A DNA stretch of 64,000 bases, taken from positions 236,875-300,874 of the forward strand of contig JAWKWA010000002.1 of the NCBI GenBank assembly GCA_041397765.1, read 5' to 3'. Shown here one piece after another: positions 58,445 through 64,000 of this stretch (the first letter of the stretch is position 1; each line of letters opens with the position of its first letter). The position numbers and the translations under genes were made by a program. The notes beneath the pieces were generated by a model. It was not told the origin of the DNA. It was given only the letters and a program-made list of their open reading frames with translations, and made no database searches. This stretch comes from JAWKWA01 sp041397765 (GTDB lineage: Bacteria; Pseudomonadota; Alphaproteobacteria; Rhizobiales; Hyphomicrobiaceae).

Positions 58445-58599
58445 CAACTATGCGTGTGTTGAGCGTCTCTTCCTGGCCCATCGCGACAGTCGCTGCCCCC
58501 ACGCTGCCAGCGGCTGCCCTCTCCTCTTATCCGGGAAGGGGTTTTGCAGTCGACGCAAGATCAGCCGGCTGGTTCTCGGGACTTGACCCCTCGCCTCCC

Positions 58600-59942
58600 C
58601 TACCCCATCACCGGCCCGCGCACGGTCAGGAACTCGTCGAAGGCGGTCTCGAAGCTCTGGTAGTCGGCCTCGGTCAGCGGCAGGGACAGCGACATGAACC
58701 CGCGCCGGGCCATGTATTGGCCGGCCGCCAGCATGTCGAGATGGAAGAGCTTCTGCAGGTCGGCCTGGCGCGCGGCCGTCCCGGCGTCGCTCGTCCAGGT
58801 GTCCTCCGGCCGCCGGATCGGCCCCTTCTGGAAATGGATGCCGAGATCGAGCCGACGCCGAGCACCTGCATCGCCGCCCCGTACCGGGCGATGACGGCGT
58901 TCAGCCGCTCGCGGAATCGGTCGCCCGTCCGATTGAGCTGAACGGCGACCTCGGGCGTATAGATCTCGGCGAGCCCGGCGACGCCCGCCGCCATGGTCAG
59001 CACGTTGTTGTTGAAGGTGCCCGCGTGGCTGACCGCATCCGGCTCGTAGGGGTCGAACCGGCGCATGATGTCGCGCCGCCCGCCGAAAGCGCCGAAGGTC
59101 ATGCCGCCGCCGAGATATTTGCCGAAGGAGGTCATGTCGGGGATGACGCCGAGCTTCTCCTGCAGTCCGCCGGGCGCGAGGCGCGAGGTCATCACCTCGT
59201 CGAAGATCAGCACGATGCCATGCTTCGTCGCCGCCTGCCGCAGCGCTTCGAGGAACGGCGTCTCGGCGGCGATCGCTCCACCCCCGCCCATCATCGGCTC
59301 GATGACGATGGCGGCGAGCTCGCCCGCGTGCCGCTCGATCGCAGCGAGCGTGCCCTCGATGTCGTTGTAGCTCGCGATCACATAGGGAAAGGGTGCGTTG
59401 GTCGGCGGCTTCGTCTGCCCGAAATAGAAGACGCCGCCGTGATAGGCGCCCTCGAACACCATGACGCGCTCGCGGCCCGTGAACATGCGGGCCGCCGAGA
59501 TGGCGTAGAGATTGGCCTCGGTGCCGGAATTGCAGAAGCGCACCAGCTCGAGCGAGGGAAAGCGCTGGCACATGAGGCGCGCGAGTTCGCCCTCGTAGCG
59601 GTTGGGGCCGCCGAGCACGACGCCATCCTCGACCGCGCGGTCGATGGCCGCCTTCAGAACCGGGTTCGAATGGCCGTAGAGGCCGGCCGTGTATTCGCCG
59701 AGGAAGTCAGTATAGGTGTGGCCGTCGATATCCGTGAGCTTTGCCCCCTCGCCCCGGGCGATCGCCAGGGGATAGGGCGTGTAGTGCAGCACGGTGCGGG
59801 TATTACCGCCCGGCATCGACAGGGCCGCCTCCGTCCAGCGCAACCGGCTCTTGGGGTTCTCCGCCTTGAACCGCTCCTCGGCCGCCTTCACGGCCGACGT
59901 CAGATCGGCATTGCCCCGCCGCTTCGGCTCGACTTTCGCCAT
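58600..59942 (-). pseudogene. Class III aminotransferase (glutamate-1-semialdehyde aminomutase-like) with a 1-nt frameshift
   Basis: From ATG 59942 the protein has the class III PLP fold: FLGEYTAGLYGHSNP, FCNSGTEANLYAISAARMFTG, LIFDEVMTSRLAPGG and the PLP lysine in TSFGKYLGGGM. At about 58852 the frame breaks after MQVLGVGS; the expected continuation (LGIHFQKGPIRRPEDTWTSD, ending FLTVRGPVMG at 58600) is in another frame. Total length 1343 nt is one base short, so one deletion is enough. It lies 45 bp after the ureohydrolase gene on the same strand and probably transaminates the released amine. Confidence 0.9.
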
Positions 59943-59987
59943 GTCGCTCGCTCCTGCCCCTGACCGGTGCCGCCCCTTCGCCCGCGC

Positions 59988-60965
59988 CTATCTCTTCTTG
60001 GCCGGCTTCGATTTCCGGCCCGCATGGCTGTCGGCGACGACGCAGAGCATCTCCCACATCAGGTTCGCCGCCGTGATCGAGGTGATGCCCGAAGGGTCGA
60101 AGCAGGGCGCCACCTCGCAGATGTCGCCGCCGACGAGGTTGCGGCCCTGCAGCGATTGCAGGATCACCTGGCAGTCGCGCGGGGTGAGGCCGCCGATCTC
60201 CGGCACGCCGGTGCCGATCGCCCAGGCCGGATCGAGCCCGTCGATGTCGATCGTCACATAGGTCGGGCCTTTGCCGATGACCTTTCCGATCTTCTCGATC
60301 ACCTTCGCCCGGCCCATCTCCTCGAAGGCGTCGAACGTGATGCAGGTGAAGCCCTTGTCCTCGCCCCATTTGATGTCGTCGGGCGAGAAGCGGCTGCCGC
60401 GCAGGCCGATCTGCACGACGCGCCTGGGGTCGATCACCCCTTCCTCGACCGCCCTGCGGAAGGTGGTCGCGTGGTTGATCCTCGTCTCGGCGAGGGTGTC
60501 GAGCGTGTCGGCATGGCTGTCGATCTGCACGATACCGACCGGTTCCTTCGCCGCAATGGCGCGCAGGATCGGCAGCGGGATGGTGTGATCGCCGCCGATC
60601 GAGATCGGCGCGGCGCCGACGGCATGGATGCGCTTGTAGAAGGTCTCGATCATCTCGATCGAGCGGTTGAAGTCGATCGGGTTGACCGGGGCATCGCCGA
60701 CATCGGCGACATTGCAGATATCGTAGGGCGCGATGCCGCTCGTCGGGTGGACGCGGCGGATCAGGCGCGAGGCCTCGCGGACGGCGGCCGGGCCATGGCG
60801 GGAGCCCGCCCGGTAGTTGACGCCGATATCGAAGGGCACGCCGACCAGAGCGATGTCGAGATCGTCGCAGATGTCGTGGCGCTGGGTTCGCATGAAGGTG
60901 GCGACGCCGGCGAAGCGCGGCGTGACGGAGGCATCGACAGGCTGGAAACGGGGATCGCGGGCCAT
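59988..60965 (-). CDS. speB: Ureohydrolase (agmatinase/guanidinobutyrase family)
   Basis: The 325-residue protein has the metal-binding motifs GGDHTI, DSHADT (normally DAHxD; the metal-binding Asp/His/Asp are kept) and IDIDGLDPAWA of the arginase/agmatinase fold. It cleaves a guanidino compound to urea and an amine using two Mn or Ni ions. ATG 60965 is chosen; ATG 61013 would add an Ala/Arg-rich stretch. It heads an operon with the class III aminotransferase, which suggests degradation of 4-guanidinobutyrate or a similar acid rather than polyamine synthesis. Symbol is by family only. Confidence 0.9.
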   Translation of the reverse strand: MARDPRFQPVDASVTPRFAGVATFMRTQRHDICDDLDIALVGVPFDIGVNYRAGSRHGPAAVREASRLIRRVHPTSGIAPYDICNVADVGDAPVNPIDFNRSIEMIETFYKRIHAVGAAPISIGGDHTIPLPILRAIAAKEPVGIVQIDSHADTLDTLAETRINHATTFRRAVEEGVIDPRRVVQIGLRGSRFSPDDIKWGEDKGFTCITFDAFEEMGRAKVIEKIGKVIGKGPTYVTIDIDGLDPAWAIGTGVPEIGGLTPRDCQVILQSLQGRNLVGGDICEVAPCFDPSGITSITAANLMWEMLCVVADSHAGRKSKPAKKR

Positions 60966-61713
60966 CGTCAGATCCGGTTGCTGGCGCGCCGGGGCACGAG
61001 CGGCCAGGCGCAAAGGCGGAGGGAGGCAGAGCCACGTGGGTCGTTGGTCGGTGTGATCCCGCGTGGTCCCTACATAAGTAGGTGGGTGCCGAATGTCCGG
61101 GACCAGGGTCCCGGCCAGGGTCAGCCCCCGCGCGGATCTTATAGGCCCCGGGGATCAAAGTGACCTGACGGGCCCCGCAGCCCTGCCATGCGATCGATCC
61201 TAGATGATGTTCGAGCGAGATGGAATCAGGTTGCCGGTGCTGGTCCGGCTCCAGGCCTTCGACTGAGCGTCCCGGTCACGCTCGCGATGGTCGCGCGGGC
61301 GCTCGCCTCCTACACCACGTCCCGGGACGTCAGCGAGCGATCAGGGGGGCGCCGCTAGGGGGGGAGAGGATCGCGCTCGCATACCCCGTGTGCCGGTCGG
61401 AGCTCCTGGTGGCAGACATCGCCGGGCCACCCAAGGTCGAATGGGCCAGCGGGGGCGGAGGGTGTGGAAGCCGCCAAATTGGGGGGGCGGCGCGAGCCGA
61501 TTGCCAATGGCGCGGGGGGCCTTGCGCTCCGGGTTCTGCGGCTGCGATGAAAGCCACCGGCGCGGGCCCGGGGTGTTCCCCCGCGCCCGGTCACCTGGCC
61601 GCGGGGAGAATCGAGCGCCGAGCGGCTCAGCCTGTGGACTATGTCCTTGTTCCCCGGCAGGCCGCATGAGAATGTCGTCCTCAATCGCCGGACCAACCGC
61701 GTCCGCCATAGAA
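60966..61713. other. 748-nt region between the ureohydrolase and the tRNA-Thr
   Basis: No supported protein gene; the open frames show GC-rich composition without conserved sequence. A small dyad CCTAC-ATAA-GTAGG stands at 61069-61082 upstream of the ureohydrolase. G-runs occur around 61345-61370 and 61480. No guanidine riboswitch pattern was recognised on the minus strand. Confidence 0.5.
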
Positions 61714-61789
<76 letters not shown>

Positions 61790-61868
61790 TATTTTTCAAG
61801 GGGTTAAGTCCTCTTCCGGTCAGGGTCCAATGGGCTCAGGTAACGCCTAGGGAACAAGCAGCGCCCCC

Positions 61869-62102
61869 TCAGGCCTCGTATTCAGAGGTCGATCCGAACT
61901 GGAACTGCTGGAGCCACTCCTCGAGGTCGGCAACGCGGTAGACGACTTTGGCGCGTCGCCCGGGGCCGACCTTGTAGTAGCGCGGGCCTGTGCCATCGAC
62001 CCGCATGCCTTCCAGAGTTCGCGCGGACAGGCGCAGGTACTCGGCCGCCTCCGGCGAGGTCATGAGGCCCGACTGGGCGCGAAGGGGCTGGTCCGCCGCC
62101 AT
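61869..62102 (-). CDS. Helix-turn-helix protein (AlpA/excisionase-like)
   Basis: The 77-residue protein has an HTH_17/MerR-like fold: MTSPEAAEYLRLSARTLEGM, GTGPRYYKVGPGRRAKVVYR and VADLEEWLQQF. These small proteins act as excisionases or phage/plasmid regulators. It lies 80 bp after the tRNA on the opposite strand and is divergent from the 157-aa gene. The start at 62102 is the first ATG; an inner ATG (MTSPEAAEY) is possible. Confidence 0.85.
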   Translation of the reverse strand: MAADQPLRAQSGLMTSPEAAEYLRLSARTLEGMRVDGTGPRYYKVGPGRRAKVVYRVADLEEWLQQFQFGSTSEYEA

Positions 62103-62176
62103 CGTTTCATCCGCGAGTGTTCCGTCCCGACGTGCCGCATGCTATCAGGGTGCGCACACGATTGGGAGCATCAGCC

Positions 62177-62650
62177 ATGTCCGCTCCGAACCTCGAGGAT
62201 CTCGACCGCCAGATCAGCGAGACGCGGAAGGCCTTCTTCGAGGCCCGCGGAAAGCTCGTGCAGCTCGCCCACCCCCGCAATCCCGATCCGGACGGCGCCG
62301 CCGACGGGCTGATCGCGGATGCTGCCGAGCGTGGTCTTGCGCGGACCCTCGACAGCGTCTTGCGCGAGCCGGTGCTGCACGGGCTCGACGACTCCACCCC
62401 AGCCGACCAGCTCACGTCCAGCCTTGGCGCTGCCTATGCCGCCGACCAGGCCCTCGACCTGCTCATGCGCGACCGTAATGCCGAGTTTCTTCGTTTCGAT
62501 CCATTCTACAAGCCCCGGATGAACCTCTTCGGTCGTGACGTCGAGCTCGACTATGTGACCAACCGCGCCCGCGACCTCGAGAGCGCGGAGACCTATGCGC
62601 TCCCCGATCCCGACGCCACGAAGCGCCGCCGCCGGGAGAAGAGCAAGTGA
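62177..62650 (+). CDS. Hypothetical protein upstream of the partition cassette
   Basis: The 157-residue soluble protein starts MSAPNLEDLDRQISETRKAF and ends in a Lys/Arg-rich stretch (KRRRREKSK). The first half looks helical and possibly coiled-coil; the second contains LRFDPFYKPRMNLFGRDVEL. I do not recognise it. Its stop lies 6 bp before the TGCA-box array and it is on the same strand as the ParA gene, so it is probably part of the integrated element. Confidence 0.75.
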   Translation: MSAPNLEDLDRQISETRKAFFEARGKLVQLAHPRNPDPDGAADGLIADAAERGLARTLDSVLREPVLHGLDDSTPADQLTSSLGAAYAADQALDLLMRDRNAEFLRFDPFYKPRMNLFGRDVELDYVTNRARDLESAETYALPDPDATKRRRREKSK

Positions 62651-62655
62651 TGAGA

Positions 62656-62787
62656 TGCAGGCTTGCACATTCGTGCAGAGCGGCATGACTGCACTCCTGC
62701 ATTCCCGCAAATGCAGTCTTCTGCATTCCTGCAACAGGGCATCCTTGCAAATGCGCATTTGCACGCCACTGGACTTGCAGGTTTGCA
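62656..62787 (+). repeat. TGCA-box array upstream of parA (putative centromere/operator)
   Basis: Twelve TGCA tetramers lie in 132 bp (starts 62656, 62664, 62674, 62690, 62698, 62712, 62722, 62730, 62746, 62760, 62776, 62784). All spacings are even (8, 10, 14 or 16 bp). Four pairs have the exact form TGCA-N4-TGCA, and a 16-bp perfect palindrome GCAAATGCGCATTTGC is included (62747-62762). By chance about 0.5 copy would be expected. The place directly before a small ParA fits a plasmid-type parC/operator site. Confidence 0.75.
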
Positions 62788-62809
62788 GGAATGCGCATGT
62801 GATGTCCAC

Positions 62810-63517
62810 ATGCCTGCCATCCCACGCATCATCACCATCGCCTCCTCCAAGGGCGGCGTCGGCAAGTCGACAGTCGCAATCGCAATTGCAGGTGCGCTCG
62901 CCAAACGCGGCCGCCGCGTGCACATCATCGATCTCGACGAGAACGAGACTGTCGGCCGCTGGGCAAGACAGCACCAGATCGCAATTTCCGGCCTCAGCGT
63001 CTCGACCGCGGCGCCAGCTGCGTTCAATGAACATCTGCGAGACGTCGCGGCGCACGACCTCGATGTGATCCTCGTCGATGTGGCGGGCGTCTACGAGAAG
63101 GCGCTGACCCACGCCATGGGCCGTAGCTCGCTCGTCGTCGTCCCGGCGCAGCCCTCCGAGCCCGACATCCACGAGGCGACCAAGCTCATCCGCGACCTCA
63201 ATGATCTCAACGACACGTTCGGCGGGACAGTACCCTACCGGCTGCTGCTCAACCTCTTCGACCCGCTCGATCCACACTACCAGCGTCATATCGTCGATGA
63301 GATCAACCGCCTCGGATTGCAGCGCTTCCAGACCGTCGTTCACAAGCGGGCGCCCTACCGGGAGGCCTTCATGAACGGGCTGCCGCCCCACTATGCCGAG
63401 GCCCGCGAGGCGGTCGCCAAGGCTGTGGTGGAGATCGATGCGCTCGTCTCGGAGATCGATGCGCTCGTCTCGGAGATCGAGGCTCTGGCGATCGGCAACG
63501 GGGCGTTGGCGGCATGA
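62810..63517 (+). CDS. parA: ParA/MinD-family partition ATPase (small, type Ib-like)
   Basis: The 235-residue protein opens MPAIPRIITIASSKGGVGKS with the deviant Walker A motif and has LDVILVDVAGVYEKAL as Walker B-like segment. It lacks an N-terminal DNA-binding domain, so it belongs to the small ParA group (ParF, delta, VirC1) that relies on a separate small DNA-binding partner. Residues near the C-terminus repeat EIDALVS twice. ATG 62810 is chosen; further in-frame sequence upstream runs through the TGCA array. Its stop overlaps the ribbon-helix-helix gene (ATGA). It would segregate the element's DNA. Confidence 0.9.
   Translation: MPAIPRIITIASSKGGVGKSTVAIAIAGALAKRGRRVHIIDLDENETVGRWARQHQIAISGLSVSTAAPAAFNEHLRDVAAHDLDVILVDVAGVYEKALTHAMGRSSLVVVPAQPSEPDIHEATKLIRDLNDLNDTFGGTVPYRLLLNLFDPLDPHYQRHIVDEINRLGLQRFQTVVHKRAPYREAFMNGLPPHYAEAREAVAKAVVEIDALVSEIDALVSEIEALAIGNGALAA
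63431..63472 (+). repeat. 21-bp tandem duplication within parA
   Basis: GAGATCGATGCGCTCGTCTC plus one G is present twice in exact copies, followed by a diverged third copy (GAGATCGAGGCTCTGG). It adds the heptad EIDALVS-EIDALVS to the ParA C-terminus in frame. Confidence 0.85.
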
Positions 63518-63843
63518 GCGCAGCGCAGCGTTTCAAGCCGATCGGTGGCGTGCCTGCCTCGGACGCCGATCTGGAGGCTTTCGCTGTACGGAGGGGCATC
63601 CCCTCGCTCAAGGCTCCAGAATCGATCCTGGCGCCGCCCGAGGCGCCTCAGAGGGCGAATCCGTCCACACCGCTCGGGCGGCTGACGCTGGAATTGCCGG
63701 TCTATCTCTGCACCGAGATCAGGATGCGGGCGGCGAGCGAAACCTGTTCGGCGCGCTATCTGGTCATGAAGGCGCTGAAGGAAGCGGGGTTCCGCATAGA
63801 CGAGGCCGATCTCATCACCGATGCCCGGCGCACGGCGGCGTGA
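63514..63843 (+). CDS. Small DNA-binding partner of ParA (ribbon-helix-helix type)
   Basis: The 109-residue protein has a disordered, proline-rich N-terminal half and a C-terminal ribbon-helix-helix pattern: the strand GRLTLELPVYL followed by helices CTEIRMRAASETCSARYLV and MKALKEAGFRI. In small ParA systems (ParFG, delta-omega) the second gene is exactly such an RHH protein with a flexible N-terminus that stimulates the ATPase and binds the upstream centromere. It overlaps parA by 4 nt. The role is inferred from position and fold. Confidence 0.72.
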   Translation: MSAAQRFKPIGGVPASDADLEAFAVRRGIPSLKAPESILAPPEAPQRANPSTPLGRLTLELPVYLCTEIRMRAASETCSARYLVMKALKEAGFRIDEADLITDARRTAA

Positions 63844-64000
63844 CGAGTCTCGCGCCAACCCGTTGAATTCCCGATCCTTTGCTCCATAATCGCGGCCCCG
63901 GATATGGCTGCTTGCCGATCCCATTCGTGCCCTCGATCAAGGACGTGCAGCCTGAGGAAGTGCTGCTTCGCCAGTCCTGCCCGCCTGGGAATGGCGGCCC

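Noticed and set aside
60966..61200. Guanidine riboswitch upstream of the ureohydrolase
   Set aside because: Looked for ykkC-type and mini-ykkC motifs on the minus strand; no matching conserved sequence or paired ACGR loops were found.
61220..61669. Plus-strand frame of 149 codons before the tRNA
   Set aside because: Composition biased, no ribosome site, no recognisable domain, overlapped by equally long frames on both strands.
63912..64000. Open frame at the right edge (from TTG 63912, or later GTG codons)
   Set aside because: Only about 30 codons before the window ends, no ribosome site and no recognisable motif; a gene may begin here but cannot be supported.

Overview
The window is GC-rich chromosomal DNA of an alphaproteobacterium, most likely of the order Hyphomicrobiales (Rhizobiales). 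The evidence is a phosphatidylcholine synthase, a sigma-E/ChrR stress pair, the comF-grxC-nitrilase-DUF1178 block, the argJ/PpiC/secA block, and a GcvT-family dehydrogenase of the dimethylglycine/sarcosine type. The genus cannot be fixed from the sequence. There are about 55 protein genes, one tRNA, no rRNA and no CRISPR array.

Layout. 1-8.7 kb is a catabolic cluster: a LysR regulator, hydantoinase A and B subunits, a two-gene ferredoxin/FAD oxidase with a possible third subunit divergently at the left edge, and an aldehyde dehydrogenase. Two related palindromic LysR boxes flank the regulator gene. 8.7-12.2 kb holds fdhD, the Fe-S carrier ATPase mrp, a frameshifted LysE exporter and a DUF971 gene. 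12.6-15.7 kb encodes a priming glycosyltransferase and an O-antigen-polymerase-like protein. 15.7-20.3 kb is housekeeping (DUF1178, nitrilase, glutaredoxin, ComF, a methyltransferase, a lone Flp pilin, MutT). 20.6-26.6 kb holds argJ, a frameshifted parvulin and secA. 26.6-28.8 kb is an NsrR-like regulator facing a truncated haemoglobin/ferredoxin/aldolase operon, with a 26-bp operator between. 28.9-33.7 kb is an RND efflux pair.

33.8-39.6 kb is a complete sigma-E/ChrR (singlet-oxygen type) island: cfa, DUF1365 and an FAD amine oxidase on one side, rpoE, chrR and DUF1295 on the other, with back-to-back TGATCC elements between them. 39.6-42.7 kb is cytochrome bd oxidase (cydP-cydA-cydB-cydX). 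43-48 kb holds a polyamine-type binding protein, the GcvT-family dehydrogenase, an orphan PIN protein and a small membrane protein. 48.2-54.2 kb has ilvN, ilvB, miaA, serB and pcs. 54.4-56.8 kb is an uncharacterised gene pair (557 aa + DUF3726).

57-58.6 kb is a decayed zone with an IS630 stub and a multiply frameshifted gene. 58.6-61 kb is a ureohydrolase/aminotransferase operon, the aminotransferase carrying a 1-nt frameshift. A tRNA-Thr(TGT) at 61.7 kb marks the edge of what looks like an integrated element: an excisionase-like HTH gene, a 157-aa unknown protein, and a compact partition cassette (small ParA plus a ribbon-helix-helix partner) preceded by twelve TGCA boxes in 132 bp. That cassette is the most unusual structure in the window.

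Three otherwise well-conserved genes (LysE-like, PpiC-like, class III aminotransferase) each carry exactly one single-base indel. Either they are recent pseudogenes or the assembly has residual indel errors.
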